Below are positions 1 to 8,041 of a DNA stretch of 64,000 nt, piece by piece (within the stretch, counting starts at the first letter, position 1; each line of letters opens with the position of its first letter). A model generated the notes under the pieces. It worked only from the letters and a program-made list of their open reading frames with translations. It did no database searches and was not told where the DNA came from. The stretch comes from SABI01 sp028532915 (GTDB taxonomy: Bacteria > Spirochaetota > Spirochaetia > Sphaerochaetales > Sphaerochaetaceae), in assembly GCA_963677225.1 (NCBI GenBank), contig OY781923.1, forward strand, positions 124,001-188,000, written 5' to 3'. Both the position numbers and the translations under genes were made by a program.

Positions 1-1108
1 CAACGATTCCGAACACCATCTCGATAGCAAACAACTGAATCGCTCCCGAAGCGAAGATAGCCAGAGGAAGAATAGCAAATACAGTCGTCAGTGACGAGAA
101 GAGAGTACGGGAGAGGGACTGGGATACACTGGTATCGATCAGTTCCATGACCGTAAAGTCGGTCAGAAGAGGTCTGTTCTCACGGATTCTGTCGAAGATA
201 ACGATAACGTTGTTCAAAGAATATCCGATGATCGTCAGCAACGCGGCAATAGTAGTGCTCGACACTTCAAGTCTCAACAGGACAATGAATCCGATCAGAA
301 GGAATGTATCGTGAACCAGAGTGATAATAGCCGCCAATGCATAGGCGAGTTTGAATCTGAACCAGATGTACAGCAGGATCAGGGCAATCGCCACTACGAC
401 GATCAGAATCGACCCGCTCACCAATGTCGAAGAATATTTCGGCCCGACAAAATCGCTTTGCAGAATCACGATCGAATCTTCGCCGAATTCCCCTGAAAGA
501 TCGGCAAACAGCTGATCGGACAGTTCGTCCTCAAGCAGCCCGTCTTCATTTGCCAGCCGGATCTGGAAGATCTGCAGTTTTTCGTCGGAAACGATCTGAA
601 CCTGGGCTTCCGAACCGAGAACACTTCTCATTTCATCAATCGTGATATAATTCGAAGTATCTGTATTGGCACCATTGAGAATCAGGGCCGAGTCATCAAG
701 CGTGGCGGGAAGACCGAAGCCTGTGATCAGAGAAGTCATAGGGGCGCTTCCGTCCAGGGCGACAGCCGACAAACCTTCAACCGCACCGTTTAAGGCTTCT
801 GCCATCTGGTCGGCGGTCGAATAGGTCGCTGCGGGGAATTCAAGATATCTTGATCCCATACCGTCGCGGACAATAAGAGAAACATCACCGTTAGAAACAT
901 CCAGAGTGACAGTATCCTCGCCTGAATAGGTCAAAGAAAGTGTTGCAGGAGCAATCTGTACACGCTGGGAGAAACCGCTCTGGAAATCAATTCCCAGATT
1001 AAAACCGCCCAGAGCAAAATAGGAGATGATTCCTACAGCCAGGAGAATCGCTGACAGGGTGACGGCAATAAATCTGAATTTTGTTATTGGATAAGTTTTT
1101 TTTGCCAT
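1..1108 (-). CDS. secF: SecF, protein-export membrane protein (C-terminus cut by window edge)
   Basis: Membrane subunit of the SecDF motor, which uses the proton gradient to help pull exported proteins out of the SecYEG channel. The gene runs leftward off the window, so the last membrane helices are missing. From the ATG at 1108 one sees a first membrane helix at about residues 10-30, then the family motif LGIDFQSG, a second helix near residue 225, and the conserved stretch GYSLNNVIVIFDRIREN (most relatives have ND where this has NN). The periplasmic part between helices 1 and 2 is about 190 residues, longer than the roughly 100 in E. coli SecF. It starts 2 bases after secD, and its GGAGG ribosome site lies in the last secD codons, so the two are probably translated in a coupled way. 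Confidence 0.95.
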   Translation of the reverse strand, partial: MAKKTYPITKFRFIAVTLSAILLAVGIISYFALGGFNLGIDFQSGFSQRVQIAPATLSLTYSGEDTVTLDVSNGDVSLIVRDGMGSRYLEFPAATYSTADQMAEALNGAVEGLSAVALDGSAPMTSLITGFGLPATLDDSALILNGANTDTSNYITIDEMRSVLGSEAQVQIVSDEKLQIFQIRLANEDGLLEDELSDQLFADLSGEFGEDSIVILQSDFVGPKYSSTLVSGSILIVVVAIALILLYIWFRFKLAYALAAIITLVHDTFLLIGFIVLLRLEVSSTTIAALLTIIGYSLNNVIVIFDRIRENRPLLTDFTVMELIDTSVSQSLSRTLFSSLTTVFAILPLAIFASGAIQLFAIEMVFGIV

Positions 1109-1110
1109 GA

Positions 1111-2835
1111 TTACTTTTTCCTCCAGCTGATGCTCAGTCTGGGGTTTTTCCCAGATAAGGAGGCATCATACATAAGCTTTACAACAAAGAGAGCGTTAAA
1201 CATACTGCTTACGATACCTACAGCAAGAGTGTTTGCGAATCCCTTGATAGAACCGGAACCGAGCTGTGACAGCACCAGGGCTGCAATTATTGTGGTAACA
1301 TTCGCATCCATGATGGTCCAGAACGCTTTGGCGAACCCTGCTTTCACCGAAGATTCGGCGCTCTTTCCGAGAGAGAGTTCCTCTTTGATCCTTTCAAGAA
1401 TGATTACGTTCGCATCAACTGCCATACCGACTGTCAGAACCAGACCGGCGATACTTGTAAGTGTCAACGTCAGATTGAATGCTGAAAGAACGGAGATGAG
1501 AATTACCAGGTTGAACAGAAGAGCAATGTCAGCGTAAATACCGCTTCCTTTGTAGATCACGATCATGAAGATGAATACGAGAGCCAAACCGACGAGAATA
1601 GCGATAAGACCGGCCTCAACGGTGTCTTCACCGAGAGAAGCTCCGACAGCCTGCTGGCTGACGACAATCAGCTCGATAGGCAGCGCCGCTGTCTTAAGAG
1701 TAACAGAAAGGTCCGAGGCTTCATCCTGATCGAATCCGGTGATCTGAACATTGTTTCTGATCCCTTCGGTGATGGTCGCCATAGCTTTGACTTTTCCGTC
1801 CTGAACCACAGCCATTCTTTCGCCTGTATGAGTAGACGTAAGCTTATAGAAAAGCTCTCCGCCTTCGGAATCAAGTTCGAAGTTGACAGTAGGTTGTGCG
1901 GTTATCGCATTCGTCCCTACACTTGCGTTGGTGATATGAATTCCGTCCAGGCCGATTTCCTCGTCGAGAACGACATAGGAAGCAAGTTCATCAAGACCAT
2001 ATTCATCATTCACATAATAGGCTGTTGCAATCTTTCCTGCAGGCAAGAAATCCGGCTGCATCAACTGACCGCTATCGGAATAGATCTCACTCGGATTCGC
2101 GGCAAAATAGGTATTGAGTTCACTTGTAAGTTCTTCATCGACAATCTGGAACGTCAGAGAACCCTTTCCTTTGAGGAAACTGTTCACACGTTCAGGATCG
2201 GCGGCACCTGGAATCTCGATAAGGATCTGGTCGGATCCCTGCTTTCTGATATTCGGCTCGGAAACGCCGAACTGGTCGATTCGTTCATTAAGAATCGCGA
2301 TATCTTCAGAGATAAGCTCTGCAACCTCCGAGCTCGAAGCCGATTCGGAATGCTTCTCCTCATATGCGGCGACATCCGCCTCAAGAAGAATACTCATACC
2401 GCCTCTCAGATCGAGACCCAACTGCAGGATCCTGCCGCTGAGCGTCTTCAGATCAATTAATTCCGTACGATATTCATTCTCGATAGTGTCAAATAGATCT
2501 TTCTCGGTATAGAAACCTCTGAAAAGATTTTCCAGTGTCCATGTCTTAGGGACATCCGATTTCATATTCTTATAGTTGTCTTTTGCGACATCAATAAGGA
2601 ATGAATATTCATCGGGGACATCCGTATCGGGATCTTCATAGAACATATCTTTCAGTTCTCTCAATCCTCTGCTCGCCTGCCCTTGTGCATATTCCCTAAT
2701 CTGAATCATTGATCCTGTTGCAAGATCCTTCGTCTCCTGCGGTACGAACGCGTACCATCGAACGGTGGGGTATAAAAAGATTCCACACACCACCGCTACC
2801 AGAAGAACGACGACCAATCGCCCTCGTTTTTTCAT
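1111..2835 (-). CDS. secD: SecD, protein-export membrane protein
   Basis: Partner of SecF in the proton-driven export motor. 574 residues from the ATG at 2835, which is preceded by GGAGA at good spacing; an upstream in-frame extension to 2922 overlaps yajC and is not favoured. An N-terminal helix (about residues 5-25) is followed by the motif LQLGLDLRGGMSILLEAD, a large periplasmic region with the P1 head, and five C-terminal helices including SIAGLVLTVGMAVDANVIIL, the conserved proton-path helix with its Asp. Length is normal for the family. Middle gene of yajC-secD-secF. Confidence 0.96.
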   Translation of the reverse strand: MKKRGRLVVVLLVAVVCGIFLYPTVRWYAFVPQETKDLATGSMIQIREYAQGQASRGLRELKDMFYEDPDTDVPDEYSFLIDVAKDNYKNMKSDVPKTWTLENLFRGFYTEKDLFDTIENEYRTELIDLKTLSGRILQLGLDLRGGMSILLEADVAAYEEKHSESASSSEVAELISEDIAILNERIDQFGVSEPNIRKQGSDQILIEIPGAADPERVNSFLKGKGSLTFQIVDEELTSELNTYFAANPSEIYSDSGQLMQPDFLPAGKIATAYYVNDEYGLDELASYVVLDEEIGLDGIHITNASVGTNAITAQPTVNFELDSEGGELFYKLTSTHTGERMAVVQDGKVKAMATITEGIRNNVQITGFDQDEASDLSVTLKTAALPIELIVVSQQAVGASLGEDTVEAGLIAILVGLALVFIFMIVIYKGSGIYADIALLFNLVILISVLSAFNLTLTLTSIAGLVLTVGMAVDANVIILERIKEELSLGKSAESSVKAGFAKAFWTIMDANVTTIIAALVLSQLGSGSIKGFANTLAVGIVSSMFNALFVVKLMYDASLSGKNPRLSISWRKK

Positions 2836-2863
2836 GATGCTCTCCGTATGATTTCGATGTTTC

Positions 2864-3391
2864 TTATTTTGTCTCTTTATTCTCTTCGCCGGAAGTTTCA
2901 GCTGCAGGAGTCTCTTCGACAACTACCGCATCTTCAGGTTCTTTAGAACTTGGAGTAGCTACTTTAGCTTTTCTGCTTCTTTTCTTTGGAGCAGCACTTA
3001 CCGCTTCTTTTTTCTCTTCCTTCGCTGGAGCCGTTTCCTTTGCAGGAGCTGCTGTCTTCGCACCGGCCTCGGCTTTTCGGTCGAGTATCTGTGCAATAGC
3101 ATTCTTGGAAAATTCGATTCTGGTATTGTCGTCGACTTTCACTACGACTGTAGCGTCTTTTACAATAGTGATCGTACCTCTGATTCCTCCGATCGAAACA
3201 ACCTTATCGCCCTTCTTCATTGAAGAAAGCATATCCTTCGTCTCTTTCTCTCTCTTTTTCTGAGGTCTGATAATCAGAAAATAAAAAATCAGGATGATAA
3301 GACCGAAAGTGATGAAAGTTGTAGTCATTGAACCAGTCGAACTGGCCGATGTGGCCCCGGTAGTTCCCATGGTTGCAAGCAATGCATTCAT
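2864..3391 (-). CDS. yajC: YajC, preprotein translocase accessory subunit
   Basis: Small single-helix membrane protein that joins SecDF at the translocon. Residues about 25-45 form the helix, followed by the usual LIIRPQKKREKE basic motif and the compact soluble domain (KKGDKVVSIGGIRGTI). At 175 residues it is longer than the usual 85-110: after about residue 105 there is a low-complexity tail rich in Ala, Lys and Glu, with a KKRSRKAK basic patch, probably disordered. AGAGG lies upstream of the ATG. First gene of the export operon; secD begins 28 bases later. Confidence 0.93.
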   Translation of the reverse strand: MNALLATMGTTGATSASSTGSMTTTFITFGLIILIFYFLIIRPQKKREKETKDMLSSMKKGDKVVSIGGIRGTITIVKDATVVVKVDDNTRIEFSKNAIAQILDRKAEAGAKTAAPAKETAPAKEEKKEAVSAAPKKRSRKAKVATPSSKEPEDAVVVEETPAAETSGEENKETK

Positions 3392-3436
3392 AAAACGTTA
3401 ACCTCTCTATAGGGTATAAAAATATACGTACCGCAT

Positions 3437-3466
3437 AACGTACCATGTTAATGATGGAGTAGTCAA
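3437..3466 (-). promoter_or_regulatory. Putative promoter of yajC-secD-secF
   Basis: On the minus strand TTGACT (3466-3461), an 18-base spacer, then TACGTT (3442-3437). Good -35, weak -10. It sits between groEL and yajC, after the groEL terminator. Confidence 0.4.
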
Positions 3467-3503
3467 GTTTTGTCTCAAGAACATAAGCGCACCGAGCGAT
3501 ACT

Positions 3504-3537
3504 AAAACGGTGGATCTCATGAGATGAGAATCCACCG
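3504..3537 (-). terminator. Rho-independent terminator of groEL
   Basis: On the minus strand CGGTGGAT and CTCAT pair with ATGAG and ATCCACCG around a 3-base loop, with one bulged base, followed by TTTT. It begins about 30 bases after the groEL stop codon. Confidence 0.75.
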
Positions 3538-3569
3538 CCATCTGATCATTTAGCAACAGGGAAATGATT

Positions 3570-5216
3570 TTACATCATTCCGCCCATACCTCCCATTCCG
3601 CCCATTCCGCCTGCGGCAGGAGCAGCAGGTTCTTCTGAAGGCAGATCGGTGATCGAACATTCAGTCGTCAGAATGAGTGCGGCGATCGATGCAGCATTCT
3701 GCAGTGCGCTTCGTGTGACTTTTGCAGGATCGGTGATTCCTTTTTCGAACATATTCACCCACTGCATCGAAGAAGCATCATAGCCGACTTCGGGTTTCTC
3801 GTTCTTTGCTTTATCTGCAATGATCGAACCGTCCAGACCGGCATTCGCGGCAATCTGGCGGATAGGCTCTTCCAATGCACGGCGAACGATCTTGTATCCG
3901 ACAGCTTCTTCTTCGGTAAGAGATGAAAGATTCTTTGCTTCGAGAGCTTTAACAGCCTGGATGAGAGCTACACCGCCGCCGGCGATCACACCCTCTTCGA
4001 TAGCTGCTCTTGTTGCTGATAAAGCATCTTCAACTCTGTGTTTCTTCTCTTTGAGTTCAACCTCGGTTGCAGCTCCGACATTGATAACAGCAACACCGCC
4101 TGCCAGTTTGGCGAGTCTTTCCTGCAGTTTCTCGCGATCGTAGTCGCTGGTGGTGTCCTGAATCTGTGCTTTGATCTGACTGATTCTGTCTTTGATGTCG
4201 GACTGTTTGCCCGAACCGTTGATTATTGTAGTGTTGTCTTTCTCGACTTTTACAGTCTTTGCTCTGCCGAGCTGAGTGATGTCGGTATTTTCAAGTTTGA
4301 GTCCGATCTCTTCGCTGATGACTTCACCGCCGGTAAGAATGGCGATATCTTCCAGCATTGCTTTTCTTCTGTCACCGAATCCGGGAGCTTTAACTGCAAC
4401 AGCGTTCAGTGTTCCTCTGATAGTGTTCACGATAAGTGTTGCAAGCGCTTCGCCATCGACATCTTCGGCAATGATAAGAATCGGTTTTCCCGACTGGGCA
4501 ACCTTCTCCAATACGGGAAGAAGATCTTTCATGTTGGTGATTTTCTTGTCGTAGATCAGGATGTAGGGATCTTCAAGGATCGAGACCATGGTGTCACGGT
4601 TTGTTGCGAAATAAGGAGAGAGATATCCTCTATCGAACTGCATACCTTCAACAAAGTCGGTAGTGGTTTCGATAGTCTTTGATTCTTCAACGGTGATCAC
4701 TCCATCTTTTCCAACCTTTTCCATCGCATTGGCGATCTCATCACCAATCTCTCTATCATTATTCGCGCTGATCGATGCGACTTGAGCAAGTTCTTCTTTG
4801 TCTTTGATCATCCGGGCATGTTTTTTCAGCTCTTTGATCGTATCTTCGACCGCCTTGTCAATACCGCGTCTGATTCCCATGGGATTAATCCCTGCAGCAA
4901 CACTCTTCATACCCTCTTTTGTGATTGAGTAGGCAAGTACGGTAGCAGTGGTAGTCCCGTCTCCGGCAACATCATTGGTCTTTGTCGCCACTTCTTTGAG
5001 CAACTGTGCACCCATGTTTTCAAAAGGATCCTCAAGTTCGATCTCGCGTGCGACTGATACACCGTCTTTCGTGACAGTAGGAGCACCGAATTTCTTGTCA
5101 ATCAGAACATTTCTTCCTTTTGGGCCCAGAGTAACCTTTACGGCCTGAGAAAGTTTCTCTACTCCAAGAACTAAAGATCTTCTCGCTTCTTCATTAAACT
5201 GCAGCTGTTTTGCCAT
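3570..5216 (-). CDS. groL: GroEL, 60 kDa chaperonin
   Basis: Cytoplasmic ATP-driven folding chaperonin. 548 residues, full length, starting at the ATG (5216) that opens the typical MAKQLQFNEEAR sequence and has GAGG upstream; an extension to 5261 is out of family. Classic motifs are present: VTLGPKGRNVLIDKKFG, AGDGTTTATVLA (ATP site), and the glycine-methionine tail GGMGGMGGMGGMM. No groES lies on either side: upstream is a divergently transcribed transporter gene. It has its own probable promoter and a hairpin terminator, so it is a single-gene unit. Confidence 0.99.
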   Translation of the reverse strand: MAKQLQFNEEARRSLVLGVEKLSQAVKVTLGPKGRNVLIDKKFGAPTVTKDGVSVAREIELEDPFENMGAQLLKEVATKTNDVAGDGTTTATVLAYSITKEGMKSVAAGINPMGIRRGIDKAVEDTIKELKKHARMIKDKEELAQVASISANNDREIGDEIANAMEKVGKDGVITVEESKTIETTTDFVEGMQFDRGYLSPYFATNRDTMVSILEDPYILIYDKKITNMKDLLPVLEKVAQSGKPILIIAEDVDGEALATLIVNTIRGTLNAVAVKAPGFGDRRKAMLEDIAILTGGEVISEEIGLKLENTDITQLGRAKTVKVEKDNTTIINGSGKQSDIKDRISQIKAQIQDTTSDYDREKLQERLAKLAGGVAVINVGAATEVELKEKKHRVEDALSATRAAIEEGVIAGGGVALIQAVKALEAKNLSSLTEEEAVGYKIVRRALEEPIRQIAANAGLDGSIIADKAKNEKPEVGYDASSMQWVNMFEKGITDPAKVTRSALQNAASIAALILTTECSITDLPSEEPAAPAAGGMGGMGGMGGMM

Positions 5217-5301
5217 AGTATTTCCTCGCTTCTTAATAATAGTACTTTTAATTAAGCCCACATGAGGCTTTAGTGAAAGAAAAGTGAATCACCGATATGT
5301 A

Positions 5302-5330
5302 ACATACAAATAAAATTGGTGAACATCAAC
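5302..5330 (-). promoter_or_regulatory. Putative promoter of groEL
   Basis: On the minus strand TTGATG (5330-5325), 17-base spacer, TATGTT (5307-5302). No CIRCE inverted repeat (TTAGCACTC-N9-GAGTGCTAA) is visible in 5217-5453, so HrcA control is not indicated here. Confidence 0.5.
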
Positions 5331-5453
5331 AATATTTTAAAAAAAATTTTTCCACTGTTCCTTATCGGTCCTTCCATTCTTTACTATTTTCAAGAAAAGA
5401 AATAGAGTAAAACACTCACTATAATTTAGATTAATCACCAAGGATACCAGACA

Positions 5454-6380
5454 GTGCCGCCATCAGACAAATCCATTCCATTGAGCCATATCGGAGCAAC
5501 GGTAACAATCATCATCTGGGGAGTTACTTTCATAGCCTCAAAGATCCTGCTCGACACCTTTTCGACAATAGAAATACTTGTCCTCCGTTTTACGATCGGA
5601 GTGATAGTGCTCACTATTGTCGATGCGATAAGAACCAGAGCGGAGAAAGAGAGAAAGAGACTTTCCATGAAGGATGAGATCACCTTCTTTTTCGCAGGGG
5701 TATCCGGAGTAGCCCTCTATTACATGATGGAAACTGTCGCTCTGACGAAGACCAGCGCATCCAATGTTGGAATCCTGGTGAGCCTTGCACCCATAACCAC
5801 AGCAGCCTTGGCCCTGATCTGGCTGAAAGAGGAACGTTTTTACATATCCTATCTGTACGGATTCATCATTGCGTTCATCGGAGTCTACCTTGTCATCACC
5901 AACGGCAGCGAACTGGAGGGGTTCTCCGCTGCAGGAGACATGATAGCTGTTTTAGGAACTTTCGCATGGGCATCCTATTCGCTGATTCTCAAAAGGATCG
6001 ATACGGGGAAATATCATATCATCACGTATACGAAGAAGATACTTATGTACGGGCTGATCGTTCTTATTCCGTTCGGATATCTGTCCGGCTTTGATATCAC
6101 TCCCTCTGATTTCACACTCCAGAACATCTTCCTTCTTCTGATCTTTCTCGGTATCGGGGCAAGTGCATTATGCTTCATGTTGTGGAACTATGCGGTCGAC
6201 CATCTGGGTGTATACAAAGCGAGTGCCTATATCTATGCAAGTCCTCTTGTCACACTAGTCACCGCAGGCGTCGTACTTCATGAACCGATAACACTGCATG
6301 CCGTGATCGGTTCCGTATGCATCATCGGAGGATTATATCTCAGTGAACACAGATTTTCTCTGAAAAGAGTGAAAGCATAG
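5454..6380 (+). CDS. EamA-family membrane transporter
   Basis: Predicted inner-membrane carrier of the drug/metabolite exporter superfamily. 308 residues with about ten hydrophobic helices arranged as two EamA repeats; the first opens with ATVTIIIWGVTFIASK and the second with AVLGTFAWASYSLILKR, both typical (small-W-[AG] signatures). Start is a GTG at 5454 with AAGGA about ten bases upstream; a TATAAT hexamer lies at 5420-5425, though without a convincing -35. Substrate cannot be read from sequence. It is divergent from groEL and followed 72 bases later by the tlpA-like gene. Confidence 0.88.
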   Translation: MPPSDKSIPLSHIGATVTIIIWGVTFIASKILLDTFSTIEILVLRFTIGVIVLTIVDAIRTRAEKERKRLSMKDEITFFFAGVSGVALYYMMETVALTKTSASNVGILVSLAPITTAALALIWLKEERFYISYLYGFIIAFIGVYLVITNGSELEGFSAAGDMIAVLGTFAWASYSLILKRIDTGKYHIITYTKKILMYGLIVLIPFGYLSGFDITPSDFTLQNIFLLLIFLGIGASALCFMLWNYAVDHLGVYKASAYIYASPLVTLVTAGVVLHEPITLHAVIGSVCIIGGLYLSEHRFSLKRVKA

Positions 6381-6452
6381 AAACGGTATTGCTTCTTGCC
6401 TTCCACAATCGAGTATGTTACCTTTTTCTTACTGTAAAATAAGGGGATTACC

Positions 6453-7001
6453 ATGATACGCAACAGATACATACCGGCTTTCCTTATCGGACTGATTCTT
6501 GTTCTTTTCCCGTCTGTTCTTTTTGCAGGCGGAGAACCGGAAGTCTCACTTGCACCGTTTCAGACTTTCAATCTTGATGGGGAAACTGTCACCGAAGAGA
6601 TATTCGCCCCCTACGATCTCTCCATGGTGAATGTGTGGGGGACCTTCTGTCAGCCATGTATAAGCGAGATGCCCGATCTCGGCAATCTTTATCGCGAGTA
6701 CGAACCGAAGGGAGTCCAGATCATGGGAATCGTGGTCGATGTATACAGTAACGATCAGGACGTCTTCATGGAAAAACTGGCGACTGCACGGTCGATAATC
6801 GAATACACTCAGGCTGATTACCCTCACCTCCTCCAGTCAGCTGACCTCAGCGAGAACTATCTCAAGAATGTTCAGGTGATACCGACGACTTTCTTCGTCG
6901 ACAGTGAAGGAACCATACTGGGAAAGGAATACATCAGCAGCCGAAGTGAGAATTCATGGAGAAGGATCATCGACAAGATGATCGAAGACTATGTCGACTG
7001 A
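6453..7001 (+). CDS. TlpA-like periplasmic thioredoxin-fold protein
   Basis: Predicted thiol:disulfide oxidoreductase acting outside the cytoplasmic membrane. 182 residues: a signal peptide (about residues 1-25, hydrophobic core IPAFLIGLILVLFPSVLF followed by AGGE), then a thioredoxin fold with the active-site motif WGTFCQPCISEMP (CXXC at about residues 69-72) and a cis-Pro region VQVIPTTFFVDSEG. AAGGGG precedes the ATG. Its last 11 bases overlap the start of a 50-residue CXXC protein, itself overlapping a membrane iron-sulfur protein, so the three form one unit; the likely role is to receive electrons from these partners and reduce periplasmic disulfides. Direction of electron flow is inferred. 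Confidence 0.9.
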   Translation: MIRNRYIPAFLIGLILVLFPSVLFAGGEPEVSLAPFQTFNLDGETVTEEIFAPYDLSMVNVWGTFCQPCISEMPDLGNLYREYEPKGVQIMGIVVDVYSNDQDVFMEKLATARSIIEYTQADYPHLLQSADLSENYLKNVQVIPTTFFVDSEGTILGKEYISSRSENSWRRIIDKMIEDYVD

Positions 7002-7143
7002 ACACAGAAGAAGGATGATCATCCCTGCAGCTCTCATAGCCGCGGGAGTCGTTCTCATCCTGTTAGGGATTCTCGGCAAAGAACACCTCATCGTGCTGCA
7101 GAAGGCGACGGTCATCTGTCTGGAGTGTGTCGGAATTGGGTAG
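6991..7143 (+). CDS. Small CD1871A-like CXXC membrane protein
   Basis: A 50-residue protein in a frame different from both neighbours: ATG at 6991 inside the tlpA-like gene, TAG at 7141-7143. It has a basic N-terminus (STEHRRR), one hydrophobic helix (about residues 9-27) and a C-terminal ICLECVGIG motif. I recognise this pattern (TM helix plus C-L-E-C-[VI]-G-[IL]-G tail) from the small family called CD1871A-type CXXC proteins, usually found with TlpA-like and 4Fe-4S proteins. No strong ribosome site is present, so translation is probably coupled to the upstream gene. It may carry a thiol pair or a metal at the membrane between its two partners. Confidence 0.85.
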   Translation: MSTEHRRRMIIPAALIAAGVVLILLGILGKEHLIVLQKATVICLECVGIG

Positions 7144-8041
7144 GAAAGAACAAAAAGCACATGATAAAAGACGCTCACTGATTCAGCTTCTGACCGCGAT
7201 AATCTCCAATGCATATATCATAGGATTCATTGAGGGAAAGATCTTTCAGGGAGGTACCAAGGCCTTCTGCGTACCGGGGCTCAACTGTTACGCCTGCCCG
7301 GGAGCGCTCGGATCCTGTCCCATAGGGTCGCTTCAGGCTGTTTTAGGGACACGTGACAAATCCTTCTCTTTTTATATCACGGGGTATCTCATTGCTGTCG
7401 GAGCCGCCGGCGGACGGTTCGTGTGCGGTTGGCTGTGCCCGTTCGGCTATCTTCAGGATCTTCTCTATAAGATCCCGCTGTTCAGAATCAGAAAGATGAG
7501 ACGGCTGCCGGGCGAGCGGATCATCGAAAAACTCCGCTATGTGCTGCTCGTTGTGTTCGTGATACTGATACCTCTATTTGCCGTCGATTTTCTCGGCCAG
7601 GGGTCTCCGGCCTTCTGCTCCTACATCTGCCCCTCCGGAACAGCTTCGGGTATTCTTCTCATGATAGGAAATGAAGGGTTGAGATCCGCTGTCGGCTGGC
7701 TGTTCGCCTGGAAGTTCTTCATCCTTGCCGCCGTAATCGTGCTTTCGATCATACTATACCGGCCGTTCTGCAGATACATCTGCCCTCTCGGCGCCGTCTA
7801 CGGTCTGTTCAACCCTGTCGCATTATACAGATTCTCGATAGATGAACAAAAGTGTACGAAATGCAAAGCATGTCAGACGGCATGCAAGCTGGACATACCG
7901 ACCTACGCCACGCCGAACAGCAGCGCATGCATACGTTGTGGAGACTGCATAGCCGCATGTCCCCACAATGCTATAGTCCACGGAACTCAGATGTTCAAAA
8001 CCCGAGACGCTTCACAAAGCGGATCAGATTGTCCATCGTAA
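7127..8041 (+). CDS. Membrane 4Fe-4S protein (NapH/YccM-like)
   Basis: Predicted membrane electron carrier, 304 residues. It has several membrane helices and four conserved cysteine clusters: NCYACPGALGSCPIGSLQ near residue 50, CGWLCPFGYLQDL near 105, CSYICPSG near 165 and CRYICPLGAVYGL near 215, then a cytoplasmic 2x[4Fe-4S] ferredoxin domain (CTKCKACQTAC ... CIRCGDCIAACPHNAI, about residues 243-285). This matches NapH/YccM-type quinol or ferredoxin-linked redox proteins. The start is GTG 7127, or TTG 7136 which lies at better distance from GGAG (7122-7125). It overlaps the CXXC gene by 17 bases at one end and converges with glycerate kinase, overlapping it by 47 bases, at the other. Confidence 0.9.
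   Translation: MSELGRKEQKAHDKRRSLIQLLTAIISNAYIIGFIEGKIFQGGTKAFCVPGLNCYACPGALGSCPIGSLQAVLGTRDKSFSFYITGYLIAVGAAGGRFVCGWLCPFGYLQDLLYKIPLFRIRKMRRLPGERIIEKLRYVLLVVFVILIPLFAVDFLGQGSPAFCSYICPSGTASGILLMIGNEGLRSAVGWLFAWKFFILAAVIVLSIILYRPFCRYICPLGAVYGLFNPVALYRFSIDEQKCTKCKACQTACKLDIPTYATPNSSACIRCGDCIAACPHNAIVHGTQMFKTRDASQSGSDCPS

Noticed and set aside
1828..2460. Open frame of 210 codons opposite secD
   Set aside because: Overlaps secD completely on the other strand; no recognisable domain or ribosome site.
4038..4682. Open frame of 214 codons opposite groEL
   Set aside because: Antisense shadow of a highly conserved gene.
5217..5453. CIRCE element before groEL
   Set aside because: GAGTAAAACACTC-like bases at 5405-5417 only faintly resemble it; the TTAGCACTC / GAGTGCTAA arms are absent.
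7995..8041. Possible sequencing error where the 4Fe-4S gene and glycerate kinase overlap tail to tail
   Set aside because: Both proteins end at normal family lengths with normal C-termini, so a 47-base convergent overlap is acceptable.
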